Source of the DNA: Chloroflexota bacterium
GTDB taxonomy: Bacteria; Chloroflexota; UBA6077; JADZDV01
Reading direction: 5' to 3'
Length of the DNA stretch: 14,476 bases
NCBI GenBank assembly: GCA_020850915.1
Contig: JADZDV010000037.1
Span: 1-14,476, forward strand
Shown: in pieces, positions 6,301 through 14,468 of the stretch
Layout: every line of letters starts with the position of its first letter
Position numbering within the stretch: position 1 is the stretch's first letter
Made by a program: the position numbers and the translations under genes
Notes under the pieces: model-generated
Told to the model about the DNA's origin: nothing
Database searches by the model: none
The model's input: the letters and a program-made list of their open reading frames with translations, nothing else

Positions 6301-9300
6301 ATGCAGCTCACTCGAATCTCAGTGTATCGGCCGGTGGTGGCGCTCACCCTGGCGTGCGCTGTGCTCCTCTTCGGCGTCGCCAGCTACGCCTCCCTGGGCC
6401 TGGAGCAGAACCCTCAGATCGACCTGCCCATCGTTACGGTGCAGGTCGTCTATCCGGGCGCGAGCGCTCGGACCGTCGAGGAGCAGGTGACCCGGCGCGT
6501 CGAGGACGCCATCGCCGGGCTGGGCAACATCAAGACGCTCAGCTCCATCTCGCAGACCGGCCTGGCCACCATCACCGTCGAGTTCCGCGAGGGCGTCAAC
6601 GGAGACACGGCCGCGAACGACGTCCAGCGGCGGGTCAGCGGCATTCGCCGCGACCTGCCGAGCGACGCCGAGGAGCCGAGCTACCTCAAGCTCGACCTGA
6701 ACGACGTTCCGATTCTCTACCTGGCGGTCACCTCGCCCTCGGCCGACGCGACGAGCCTCTACCGCGTGGCCGACCAGCAGGTCCGCCCTCGCCTGGAGAC
6801 GGCCGACGGGGTGGGGCACGTCGTCGTGGCCGGCGGGCAGGAGCCGGAGGTCCAGGTGGAGATCCTGCCGGAGAAGCTCCGGGCGTACGGCCTCTCCATC
6901 GATGACGTCGCCAGCGCCGTTCGGTCCCAGTTCGTGAGCATCTCGGGCGGTGAGGTCAGAAGCGGCGCGGGAGCGGCGACCCGCCAGGCGACGCTCAGCA
7001 TCGACTCGCGCGAGACGAGTCTGGCATCCCTCGGCGCTTTGCCTGTCCAGACCACGGATGGCGCGTCGACGGAGCTCCGGAACGTCGCGCGGATCTACCT
7101 GGGTGGCAAGGAGGCAACGGAGCTCCTACGGGTCAACGGCCAGCCGGCCGTCGGCCTGCTGGTGTTCAAGCAGTCCAGCGCCAACATCACCCAGACGGCG
7201 GACGCGGTGCTGCCGCTGGTCAGCCGGATTGACGACGAGCTGCCAGACGGATTCCAGCTCCAGGTTGCCGTGGACCAGAGCACGGCCGTGCGCGAGACGG
7301 TCGCTGACGTCGAGAACGAGCTGCTGCTGGCAGCGCTCATCACCGGGACCGTGCTGTTCTTCTTCCTGCACAGCCTGCGCTCTACCTTGATCGTGCTGCT
7401 GGCGATTCCGGCCTCGCTGCTGGTGGCGCTGATCGTCATGAAGCTCGCCGGGCTCACCCTGAACGCGATGTCGTTGATCGGTTTGACGACGGCCATCGGC
7501 GTGCTGGTGGACGACAGCATCGTCGTGCTGGAGAACATCTTCAGCCACCTGGAGCGTGGCACGGAGCCGAAGCGCGCCGCGGTGGACGGGCGGGCGGAGA
7601 TCGGCCTGGCAGCCGTCGCGATCACCCTCGTCGACGTGGCGGTCTGGGGCCCCATCATCTTCATCTCCGGCATCACAGGCGCCTTCCTGAAGCACTTCGC
7701 CATCGTCATGGTCGCCGCCACGCTGGCCTCGCTGCTCGTCAGCTTCACCCTGACGCCCCTGATCGCCTCCCGCTGGCTCGGGGCCAATCAGCAGCGCTCC
7801 CTGCTCGGCAGGATCGGCGCCTTCTGGGAGCCGCTGTACCACCTGGGCGCATGGCTCTATCGTCACGTGCTGCACTGGTCGCTGCGGCATCGCCCGGTCG
7901 TGCTGGTCCTGGCCGCGCTGGTGTTCGGCTTGAACGGCATGATTCTTCCCCAGCTCGGCACCGAGTTCGTGCCGGAGACCGACCGGGAGAGCGTCACGCT
8001 GGTGGGCGAGCTGCCCGCCGGCACGGCGCTGGAGGCGTCCGATCAGGTCGCCCGCCGCTGGGAGGCGGCACTGCTGGACCGCGTTCACTTCCCGGAAGTC
8101 CAGACGGTGTACGTCGACGTGGGCCGGGGCGACTCTGACTTCGAGCGAGAGCCGCGGTTCATCGCCGTGACGCTTGGCCTGACCCGACCCGGCAGCCGGC
8201 AGCGCACGAGCATGGAGATCGGGAAGCAGGCTGCCAGGGCTGGCCAGGAAGCCGTCCCCGAGCTGCGGGCGCACATCGGCGGCGACCGAGCCGGCGGCTC
8301 GGGCCAGCCGGTCCAGATCCGCCTGTTTGGTGACGACCTCGACGGATTGACCCAGCTCTCGCGGGACGTTCAGGCGCGGCTCGCCAGCCTCCCGGAGCTG
8401 TCGGACGTCACGAACGGCGTGGCCGCGGCGCCGGAACTGGTCGTCAGACCCGACCCTCGCCGGCTGCTGGACCTCGGGATGAGCACGGCGACCATTGGCA
8501 ACGCGGTGCGTGTGGCTTACCAGGGGGCTGTGGTCGGCCGCTGGGCCGACACGACCGGCAAGGAATGGGACGTGCGCGTCCGCCTGCCGGACCGCCTGCG
8601 CTACGACCCTTCCGCGGTCGGCAAGCTGCCGCTGGCGCGCCGCGGCGAGAGCATGCTGACGCTCGACCAGGTTGCCAGCCTGCGCATGGAGGACCGTCCC
8701 TCTCGGATCACCCGGGTGAACCGCCAGCGCGTCGTCCTGATCGGCGCGGAGCCGGCTGCCGTGCCGCTGGGCACGGCCATGGAGGCGGTGAAGACCTCGC
8801 TGAGCACGACGACCCTCCCAGCCGGTGCGCGCTGGTCATTTGCCGGCCAGGGCGAGGAGCAGCAGAGCTCCTTCGACCAGCTCGGCAAGGGGCTGGCGAT
8901 CTCCATTCTGCTGATGTACCTGGTGCTGACCGTGCTCTACGAGAGCGTGATCTACCCGCTTCTGATCATCACGGCCTTGCCGCTGGCCACCGTTGGCGCC
9001 TTTCTTGGCTTGCTGCTGTTCCACCAGACGCTGAGCGTGCCGTCGTTCATCGGGCTCATCGCGCTGTTCGGTCTGGTTGGCAAGAACAGCATCCTGCTCG
9101 TCGATCGCGCCAACGACCTGCGCCGGCACGGCGTCGATCGGACCGCGGCGCTGGAGCAGGCCGGCCAATCCCGGCTGCGGCCGATTCTCATGACGTCGGC
9201 CGTGCTAATCCTGAGCATGCTCCCAGTCGCGTTGAAGCTGGGCGAGGGGGGCGAGGAGCGGGCGCCGCTCGGGGCTGTGATCGTGGGTGGCATGGCCACC

Positions 9301-9573
9301 TCCACCCTGCTCTCACTGCTCTTCGTGCCGGTGGCCTATACCTACTTCGACAGCTTCCAGGCCCTCCTGGGCCGGCTGTTCCGCTGGCGACCCCGGCCCT
9401 TCGGCCGGCGGTCGGCTCCGCGGACATCGCCCCCTCGCTCCCCGGTGACCGTCACACCGGGCTCTGTGGCCCGCGCGGTCGTCCTGTCCTCCGAGCCGGT
9501 CCGGTCGCCGCGGCGCACTGGTTCACACCAGCGGCCGGCGCCAGATACTCTCCGAGGAGGGCTGTGCCGATGA
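6301..9573 (+). CDS. RND-family efflux transporter, HAE1/AcrB-like inner-membrane pump
   Basis: The 1090-residue protein is a full-length proton-driven RND exporter. TM1 spans residues about 10-32, followed by the first periplasmic-type pore domain with the conserved segment VYPGASARTVEEQVTRRVED. TM2-TM6 begin near residue 340. TM4 carries GVLVDDSIVVLENI, whose Asp404-Asp405 pair is the proton relay signature. A second pore domain follows, then the second membrane half with LVLTVLYESVIYPLLI, GLIALFGLVGKNSILLVDRAN and the TM12 region. About 70 Arg/Pro-rich residues follow the last span, an unusual extension. ATG at 6301 has GGGAG 7-11 bases upstream. No membrane fusion protein or outer-membrane channel gene is adjacent, so it either borrows distant partners or works alone, as may happen in single-membrane bacteria. 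Its stop overlaps the next start (ATGA). Substrate is unknown; drugs, metals or lipids are possible. Confidence 0.95.
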   Translation: MQLTRISVYRPVVALTLACAVLLFGVASYASLGLEQNPQIDLPIVTVQVVYPGASARTVEEQVTRRVEDAIAGLGNIKTLSSISQTGLATITVEFREGVNGDTAANDVQRRVSGIRRDLPSDAEEPSYLKLDLNDVPILYLAVTSPSADATSLYRVADQQVRPRLETADGVGHVVVAGGQEPEVQVEILPEKLRAYGLSIDDVASAVRSQFVSISGGEVRSGAGAATRQATLSIDSRETSLASLGALPVQTTDGASTELRNVARIYLGGKEATELLRVNGQPAVGLLVFKQSSANITQTADAVLPLVSRIDDELPDGFQLQVAVDQSTAVRETVADVENELLLAALITGTVLFFFLHSLRSTLIVLLAIPASLLVALIVMKLAGLTLNAMSLIGLTTAIGVLVDDSIVVLENIFSHLERGTEPKRAAVDGRAEIGLAAVAITLVDVAVWGPIIFISGITGAFLKHFAIVMVAATLASLLVSFTLTPLIASRWLGANQQRSLLGRIGAFWEPLYHLGAWLYRHVLHWSLRHRPVVLVLAALVFGLNGMILPQLGTEFVPETDRESVTLVGELPAGTALEASDQVARRWEAALLDRVHFPEVQTVYVDVGRGDSDFEREPRFIAVTLGLTRPGSRQRTSMEIGKQAARAGQEAVPELRAHIGGDRAGGSGQPVQIRLFGDDLDGLTQLSRDVQARLASLPELSDVTNGVAAAPELVVRPDPRRLLDLGMSTATIGNAVRVAYQGAVVGRWADTTGKEWDVRVRLPDRLRYDPSAVGKLPLARRGESMLTLDQVASLRMEDRPSRITRVNRQRVVLIGAEPAAVPLGTAMEAVKTSLSTTTLPAGARWSFAGQGEEQQSSFDQLGKGLAISILLMYLVLTVLYESVIYPLLIITALPLATVGAFLGLLLFHQTLSVPSFIGLIALFGLVGKNSILLVDRANDLRRHGVDRTAALEQAGQSRLRPILMTSAVLILSMLPVALKLGEGGEERAPLGAVIVGGMATSTLLSLLFVPVAYTYFDSFQALLGRLFRWRPRPFGRRSAPRTSPPRSPVTVTPGSVARAVVLSSEPVRSPRRTGSHQRPAPDTLRGGLCR
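9554..9560 (+). promoter_or_regulatory. Ribosome binding site for the exporter-linked membrane protein
   Basis: GAGGAGG at 9554-9560 lies 9 bases before ATG at 9570 and inside the end of the exporter frame. It decides the start at 9570 rather than far upstream in the same open frame. Confidence 0.7.
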
Positions 9574-10049
9574 ACGCGCTGCTGGACCTCCTGCTACAGC
9601 CCGTCGTGCGAGCTGGCGAATGGGTCAGCCTGGCGAGTGGATTGCCCCGAATGGTCGGGGTGGTTGGCGTTGCCCTGGTGGTAGTCCTGATCATCGCGCT
9701 GTTCTTGCAGGCCGCCTGTGTGCCGGTGGGCGACGTGGAGACCGCGGTCGACAACCCTCCGGGTCTGGATCTACCTTCCGCCCGATACCTGCTCGGCGAT
9801 CACGCGGCTATCGGCCACGTCACGGCGAGCCGGGGGGAGGCCGAGCTCGCCTCGCTTCGCGATGGGTGGGCAGCGCTCATCGCGGACGAACCGGACGAAC
9901 CGGCTCCAGACTTCAGTGGTGCCCCGCGTCGTGCACAGGCGAAGCCGCGGGAGCGAATCGCACCCGGTGAGGTGCAGGAGCTCCCGGTGGACGTGAAGCG
10001 GCTGGAGTTCCTGAGATGGCTGATCCAGAGCGGCAGGCTCGAAGGGTAG
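9570..10049 (+). CDS. Single-span membrane protein of unknown function, translationally coupled to the RND exporter
   Basis: I do not recognise the family. The 159-residue product has an N-terminal segment of about 27 residues, one strong hydrophobic span (residues 28-49, rich in Val/Leu/Ile) ending in QAAC, and a soluble acidic C-terminal part of about 105 residues. That part contains DEPDEPAPDF (about 111-120) and a basic stretch RRAQAKPRERI. The Cys at 50 directly after the span recalls a lipobox, but the preceding residues and the long N-terminus do not fit well. The start overlaps the exporter stop as ATGA and has its own strong GAGGAGG, so both proteins are probably made from one message. 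This suggests an accessory or regulatory subunit of the pump, which is inference from position only. A GC-rich hairpin follows the stop. Confidence 0.75.
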   Translation: MNALLDLLLQPVVRAGEWVSLASGLPRMVGVVGVALVVVLIIALFLQAACVPVGDVETAVDNPPGLDLPSARYLLGDHAAIGHVTASRGEAELASLRDGWAALIADEPDEPAPDFSGAPRRAQAKPRERIAPGEVQELPVDVKRLEFLRWLIQSGRLEG

Positions 10050-10052
10050 GAC

Positions 10053-10076
10053 GCGCCGCGTACGCCGACGCGGCGC
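10053..10076 (+). terminator. GC-rich hairpin after the exporter operon, no T tract
   Basis: GCGCCGCGT (10053-10061) and ACGCGGCGC (10068-10076) form a perfect 9-bp stem with a 6-base loop, starting 4 bases after the stop. No T run follows, so it may be a weak or Rho-assisted terminator, or a 3' stabiliser. No other structure stands out in the remaining 106 bases to the next gene. Confidence 0.35.
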
Positions 10077-10168
10077 CGTCCACCGGCTCCCTTCCGGCGG
10101 CCTCCTGCCCGCGTCTCTCCTGGCCTGCTACCGTTAGGGGCACCGTTCAGGTACAGAGGCCAGCCTTC

Positions 10169-10174
10169 AGGAGG
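10169..10174 (+). promoter_or_regulatory. Ribosome binding site that sets the TTG start of the molybdenum hydroxylase
   Basis: AGGAGG at 10169-10174 sits 8 bases before TTG at 10183, ideal spacing. The protein reads as family-like from that point, so the TTG start is well supported. Confidence 0.75.
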
Positions 10175-10182
10175 TCACACCG

Positions 10183-12489
10183 TTGAGTCAGGTCGCCGAT
10201 CGTGAGATCGGGGCTGCCCGCCGCCGCGTCGAGGATCCCCGCCTCGTCCAGGGGCAGGGAGCCTACGTGGATGACATTCGCCTGCCCGGCACGCTGGACG
10301 TCGCCTTCGTCCGTGGCCCGCACGCCCACGCCCGCATCCTCTCCGTAGACATTGCCGCCGCGGCCGGCGCGCCCGGCGTCCGGGCGGTCTGGACCGGCGC
10401 GGACGTCGTGAGCGCCCAGCCAATGCCGGTCTGGGGCATCGGCGAGCAGATGGCGCTTACACCCCAGCCGCCCCTTGCGCGGGACAAGGCGACCTGCGCC
10501 GGCTACCCCGTGGCGGCCGTCGCCGCCGAGAGCCGCTACCTCGCCCGCGACGCAGCCGACCTGGTCGAAGTCGAGTACGAGCCGCTGCCGGCCGTGACCA
10601 CCGTCGAGCAGGCGCTGGCGCCAGACGCGCCGCTGCTCTACCCGGAGCTCGGCTCGAACGAGGCGTACCACTATACAAAGGAAGCCGGCGACGTGGACGG
10701 CGCGTTCGCCCGCGCGGACCGCACCGTCTCCATCCGCATCCAGCACTCCCGCGTGGCCCAGATCCCCATGGAGGCCCGCGCCATCCTCGCCAGCTACGAT
10801 CGCGAGGCGGACCTACTGACCGTCTGGCGTGGCACCCAGTCGCCCCACGTCACCAGGAACGCTCTCTCCATCGCCCTCGGACGCCCCGAAGAGGGCATTC
10901 GGGTCATCGCGCCGGACGTTGGCGGCGCCTTCGGCTCGAAGGCCCCGGTCTACCCGGAAGACGTTGCTGTCGTCATGCTCGCCATGGCCCTCGGCGCCCC
11001 CGTCCGCTGGATCTCCAGCCGGATGGAGGACCTCCAGCTCAACATGCAGGGGCGGGATCACTGGGACGAGGTGGAGGCGGCCTTCACGAACACGGGTGTC
11101 ATCACGGCCCTCAAGACCCGCTCGCTCACGAACTTCGGCTGTATCGCCATGATGACGACGGCCATGCCGCCGATCCGCATCCCGGCCTACGCCACCGGCG
11201 CCTACCGCATCCCGGCCATCCGCTCCGAGATGATCGCGGCCTACACCACCACTGCCCCTACCGGGCCGTACCGCGGCGCCGGCCGTCCGGAGGCGGCGTA
11301 CATTGCCGAGCGCGTGGTCCACGAGGTGGCGCGCGCCCTGGAGGTCGATCCCACCGAGATCCGCCGCGAGAACTTCCTCCAGCCGGACGACTTCCCCTAC
11401 ACCACTCCCAACGGCGCCTTCTATGACAGCGGTGACTACGAGCGTGCGATGGACCGCGCCCTCGAGCTGCTGGACTACCGAGTCGAGCGCCAGCGCCAGC
11501 GCGAGGCGCGCGCTCGCGGAGAGCTGGTGGGGATCGGGACCGCCTCGACCGTCGAAGTCAGCTCCACCGCCTGGGAGAGCGGCGCCATCGAGGTCCAGCC
11601 GGACGGGACGATCGTCGCCCGGACCGGCTCGTCTCCCCACGGCCAGGGACACGAGACGAGCTTCGCCCAGGTCATCGCGGACTACCTCCAGGTGCCGTTC
11701 GAGTCGATCCGGCTCGTCCACGGCGACACCGCCACCACGCCCTACGGCCTCGGCACCGGCGGCAGCCGCGGCATGTCGCTCGGCGGCAGCGCCCTGGCGC
11801 AGGCCTCGGAGGAGATCAAGAAGAAGGCGCTCCAGGTGGCCGCGGCGCTGCTCGAGGTCTCCGTGGACGACCTCGTCTACGAGCGGGCCAGCGTCCAGGT
11901 GGCCGGCGCGCCGGAGCGCCGCCTGACCCTGGCGGAGATCGCCCGGGCCGCCGAGCAGGGCGTCGGGCTGCCGCCCGGTGAGCAAGGCCTGACCTACGAC
12001 GGCCGCTTCAATCCGGGCAAGGACTCCGTCCCCTTTGGCACGGCGCTGGCCGTGGTGAAGGTCGATCCGGAGACCGGTAAGGTGGACCTGCAGCGACTGG
12101 TCGTGGTGGACGACTGCGGCACCATCGTCAACCCGCTGCTCGTCCAGGGGCAGCTCCACGGCGGTCTTGCCCAGGGTGTCGGACAGGCGCTCTACGAGCG
12201 TGTCGTCTATGACGAGAACGGCCAGCTTCAGACGGCCACGCTGCTCGACTACGCAGTCCCCACGGCCCGCATGCTCCCGGAGTACGAGCTCGGCTTCACC
12301 GAGACGCCCTCGCCGTACAACCCGCTGGGCTCGAAGGGCGTCGGCGAGTCCGGGTGTGTCAACGGTCCGCCGGCCATCGTCAACGCCGTGCTGGATGCCC
12401 TCGCCCCCCTTGGCATCACCAACCTCGACATGCCGCTCAGCGAGCACCGCGTCTGGCAGGCGATCCAGGCCGCGAAGCAGCGACGCTGA
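10183..12489 (+). CDS. Molybdenum hydroxylase large subunit (xanthine dehydrogenase / CoxL-like family)
   Basis: The 768-residue protein matches the molybdopterin-cytosine-dinucleotide subunit of the xanthine/aldehyde oxidase family, which hydroxylates purines, aldehydes or aromatic heterocycles with water-derived oxygen. Residues 15-130 form the a/b hammerhead domain. GGAFGSK (247-253), GPYRGAGRPEA (361-371), TGSSPHGQGHETSF (481-494) and GLGTGGSRG (522-530) are cofactor-binding motifs. KGVGESG near the C-terminus contains the catalytic glutamate (Glu722). The AYxCSFR loop of true form I CO dehydrogenases is absent; the corresponding segment is PYRGAGR, so this is not an aerobic CO dehydrogenase of that type. 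No gene for the FAD or 2Fe-2S subunit lies on either side, which is unusual since the three are normally adjacent; the partners must be elsewhere. The aldolase gene follows after 64 bases on the same strand, suggesting one operon. Substrate is unknown. Confidence 0.93.
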   Translation: MSQVADREIGAARRRVEDPRLVQGQGAYVDDIRLPGTLDVAFVRGPHAHARILSVDIAAAAGAPGVRAVWTGADVVSAQPMPVWGIGEQMALTPQPPLARDKATCAGYPVAAVAAESRYLARDAADLVEVEYEPLPAVTTVEQALAPDAPLLYPELGSNEAYHYTKEAGDVDGAFARADRTVSIRIQHSRVAQIPMEARAILASYDREADLLTVWRGTQSPHVTRNALSIALGRPEEGIRVIAPDVGGAFGSKAPVYPEDVAVVMLAMALGAPVRWISSRMEDLQLNMQGRDHWDEVEAAFTNTGVITALKTRSLTNFGCIAMMTTAMPPIRIPAYATGAYRIPAIRSEMIAAYTTTAPTGPYRGAGRPEAAYIAERVVHEVARALEVDPTEIRRENFLQPDDFPYTTPNGAFYDSGDYERAMDRALELLDYRVERQRQREARARGELVGIGTASTVEVSSTAWESGAIEVQPDGTIVARTGSSPHGQGHETSFAQVIADYLQVPFESIRLVHGDTATTPYGLGTGGSRGMSLGGSALAQASEEIKKKALQVAAALLEVSVDDLVYERASVQVAGAPERRLTLAEIARAAEQGVGLPPGEQGLTYDGRFNPGKDSVPFGTALAVVKVDPETGKVDLQRLVVVDDCGTIVNPLLVQGQLHGGLAQGVGQALYERVVYDENGQLQTATLLDYAVPTARMLPEYELGFTETPSPYNPLGSKGVGESGCVNGPPAIVNAVLDALAPLGITNLDMPLSEHRVWQAIQAAKQRR

Positions 12490-12553
12490 GTCCGCTGGAG
12501 CGAGTGCGCTAGACTCGTAGTGCCCAGCAGCACGTATCGCGGGGAGTCTCCCA

Positions 12554-13507
12554 ATGGCAGTTCAGACTCAGACGAAGCCCAGCAGGCAGCCCCTGAAGAC
12601 CGTTCCAAAGGGCGTCATGCACGTCCCGGTCACTCCCTTCAAGGACGACCTATCAGTTGACTACGCCACCTTCGAGAAGCTGGTGGACTGGCATGTTCGC
12701 CAGGATCCCTCATCGCTGTGCGTGATCCTGCACATCGCCGAGTCCGTGAGCCTGACGAAGGACGAGCACGAGCAGCTCATCACGTCGTCCGTTCGCGTCA
12801 CCAACGGCCGCCTGCCAGTCATCGCCAACGTCAGCATGGCGGGCACAGACCAGGCGATCGACCTGGCGCGCCACTCCGAGAAGGTCGGCGCGGACGGCAT
12901 CATCTGCCTCGCGCCGTACTACTGGCCGGTGCCGGAGGAGGCGCTCTACGAGCACTTCGTCCGGGTCGCCACGGCCACCGATCTGCCGTTCATGATCTAC
13001 AACTCGCCGATCTTCCAGGGCACCAGCCTGTCGCCGAAGCTCCTCGTCCGACTGATCGAGCGGCTGCCGAACTTCATCGGCGAGAAGGAGGCGAGCCACA
13101 ACTTCGAGTACTTCATCGAGGCGCGCAAGGCGACGCAGGCGGTGCGGCCGGAGTTCGGCGTCATCCTGGGCGTCGAGTACATCATCCCGTCCGTCTCGAT
13201 GGGCGGCGTCGGCTCGATGTCGATCGCCGGTGGCGTGACGCCGCGGATGATGCAGCAGCTCTACGACCTCTGCGCCGAGGGCAAGTTCAAGGAGGCGCTG
13301 CCGCTCCAGGACAAGGCCTCGCACTTCTGGCAGATCTTCAAGCCGGAGTACCCCGCGCCGATCAAGGTGGCGATGGAGATGATGGGCCGCCCGGTGGGCC
13401 CGGTCCGCGGCCCGATGCGCAACCTGACCGATGGGCAGAAGGCGACGCTCCGCAAGGAGCTCGAACGGCTCGGCGTCTTCGACGGCAGCGAACCGTTCGG
13501 CTGGTAA
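12554..13507 (+). CDS. DapA-superfamily (dihydrodipicolinate synthase/N-acetylneuraminate lyase-like) aldolase
   Basis: The 317-residue protein is a class I aldolase-type TIM barrel that forms a Schiff base with an alpha-keto acid such as pyruvate. Lys178 in FIGEKEAS is the Schiff-base lysine, and Tyr149 in FMIYNSP is the conserved tyrosine. The pyruvate-carboxylate motif GTTGE of true dihydrodipicolinate synthases is replaced by LHIAE (about residues 59-63), and EKEAS replaces the usual KDxSG-type context. Lysine biosynthesis is therefore unlikely; a catabolic or specialised lyase or hydratase-aldolase role is more likely. Length is slightly above the usual 290-300 because of an N-terminal extension of about 18 residues. 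ATG at 12554 has GGGGAG at 12541-12546. It follows the molybdenum hydroxylase by 64 bases and ends before a strong terminator, so the two probably act in one pathway for an unknown organic acid or heterocycle. Confidence 0.9.
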   Translation: MAVQTQTKPSRQPLKTVPKGVMHVPVTPFKDDLSVDYATFEKLVDWHVRQDPSSLCVILHIAESVSLTKDEHEQLITSSVRVTNGRLPVIANVSMAGTDQAIDLARHSEKVGADGIICLAPYYWPVPEEALYEHFVRVATATDLPFMIYNSPIFQGTSLSPKLLVRLIERLPNFIGEKEASHNFEYFIEARKATQAVRPEFGVILGVEYIIPSVSMGGVGSMSIAGGVTPRMMQQLYDLCAEGKFKEALPLQDKASHFWQIFKPEYPAPIKVAMEMMGRPVGPVRGPMRNLTDGQKATLRKELERLGVFDGSEPFGW

Positions 13508-13521
13508 GCGAAGACCGTACC

Positions 13522-13570
13522 GCGGCTGGACCGAGGAAGAGCCCCTCGGTCCGGCCGCTTCTTTCCCCCC
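13522..13570 (+). terminator. Intrinsic terminator after the aldolase gene
   Basis: Arms GCGGCTGGACCGAGG (13522-13536) and CCTCGGTCCGGCCGC (13544-13558) pair over 15 bp with a single G-U, around a 7-base loop. TTCTTTCCCCCC follows directly. It ends the hydroxylase-aldolase transcript. It lies between convergent genes, but the minus strand has no T tract on its exit side, so it is best read as acting on the + strand. Confidence 0.8.
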
Positions 13571-13595
13571 TCCGCCACGCCGGCGGCCCGGCGTC

Positions 13596-14468
13596 TCAGC
13601 CGCGGAGCGCCGCGATCAGCCAGGCGCGTGAGCCGAGGAGGACGCCCTCGCTCGTCTCGTGCGCGTTCAGCGCCATGCGCAGGTTCTCGAGCGCCCGCGC
13701 TTTCGCCGCCTCGTCGAGCTGCTCGGTCAGACCTTTGACCGGCCCGATAGTGTGCGCCCAGTTGTACGCGTCGTCCGCGTCGGCGCCGAGGTACATCGGC
13801 TCGGCCACGTCCTCCAGAGCGACGTCCTCGAACCCGGCCTTCCTCAAGAAGCGACGCACGTCGTCTGGCTGCGCCAGCCCGAACGGCCCCGGGACACCGA
13901 GCGGCGGCTCCGGCAGCGTCCGGCCCATCGCCAGCGCGTCACGGATCGCCAGCATCCATTCGTTGCGCCGCGGCTCCTGCCAGGCGAGGAGCGCAAGTCG
14001 TGCGCCCGGTCGTAGGGCGCCCCTGATGTTTCGAAACGCCGCCACCGGGTCATCGAAGAACATCGCGCCGAACCGGCTGATCGCCAGATCGAACGTCTGC
14101 CTCTCGAACGGGTACACCTGGGCGTCAGCCTGCACGAACCGCGCGTTCGAGATCCCATCCGCCTGACTGCGCTGCCTCGCCACCGCCAGCATCGGCCCGG
14201 ACAGGTCCACCCCCAGGGTCTCGCCCGTCTCGCTTCGCAGCGCCGCCTGACGGGTCGTCTCGCCGCAACCGCACCCGATGTCGAGCACGCGCTCCCCTGT
14301 GAGGATGCCCGCGGCGTCCAACAGGCGGACGCCATACCGGCGCGCCGACGCGTCGTACCTCGATGCGTGCTCCGCCCAGCGCTCCCCCTCCTCACCATCC
14401 CACGCGCGCGTCATCTCGACGTTCGCGACCGCGCCCAGCCGATGCTCTCCGCCCGCCTCGCTGTCCAT
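13596..14468 (-). CDS. Class I SAM-dependent methyltransferase (Methyltransf_11/25 type)
   Basis: The 290-residue reading has a Rossmann-type methyltransferase core. Motif I is VLDIGCGCGE (61-70), the acidic residue after strand 2 is in GVDLSGPML (Asp88), FVQADAQVYPF (111-121) is the motif before strand 4, and FDLAISRFGAMFF (126-138) is motif IV-like. ALRPGARLALLAWQEP follows. This arrangement resembles UbiE/small-molecule methyltransferases; the acceptor is unknown. After the core, residues 195-290 are largely helical and may form the substrate cap. ATG at 14468 lies 8 bases from the window edge with no clear ribosome binding site, so the true start may be upstream of the window or at the internal Met19. 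It converges on the aldolase gene, separated by the terminator. Confidence 0.88.
   Translation of the reverse strand: MDSEAGGEHRLGAVANVEMTRAWDGEEGERWAEHASRYDASARRYGVRLLDAAGILTGERVLDIGCGCGETTRQAALRSETGETLGVDLSGPMLAVARQRSQADGISNARFVQADAQVYPFERQTFDLAISRFGAMFFDDPVAAFRNIRGALRPGARLALLAWQEPRRNEWMLAIRDALAMGRTLPEPPLGVPGPFGLAQPDDVRRFLRKAGFEDVALEDVAEPMYLGADADDAYNWAHTIGPVKGLTEQLDEAAKARALENLRMALNAHETSEGVLLGSRAWLIAALRG

Noticed and set aside
7126..8274. 382-codon minus-strand frame
   Set aside because: It is antisense to the RND exporter, with low-complexity composition and no ribosome binding site.
8565..9569. Upstream extension of the small membrane protein frame
   Set aside because: It is a shadow of the exporter gene; the ATGA overlap and GAGGAGG point to ATG 9570.
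10813..12447. Very long open frame (544 codons) on the minus strand
   Set aside because: It is the antisense shadow of the molybdenum hydroxylase gene in GC-rich DNA; its translation is Arg/His/Gly-rich with no domain, while the + strand carries all family motifs.
10183..12489. Aerobic CO dehydrogenase large subunit (form I CoxL)
   Set aside because: The AYxCSFR active-site loop is missing (PYRGAGR instead), and coxM/coxS genes are absent.
12554..13507. Lysine-pathway dihydrodipicolinate synthase (dapA)
   Set aside because: The diagnostic GTTGE is replaced by LHIAE, and the genomic context is a molybdoenzyme, not lysine biosynthesis.
12718..14166. 482-codon + strand frame across the aldolase and the convergent methyltransferase
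   Set aside because: It is out of frame with both genes and crosses a strong terminator; its composition is Arg/Gly/Ala shadow-type.
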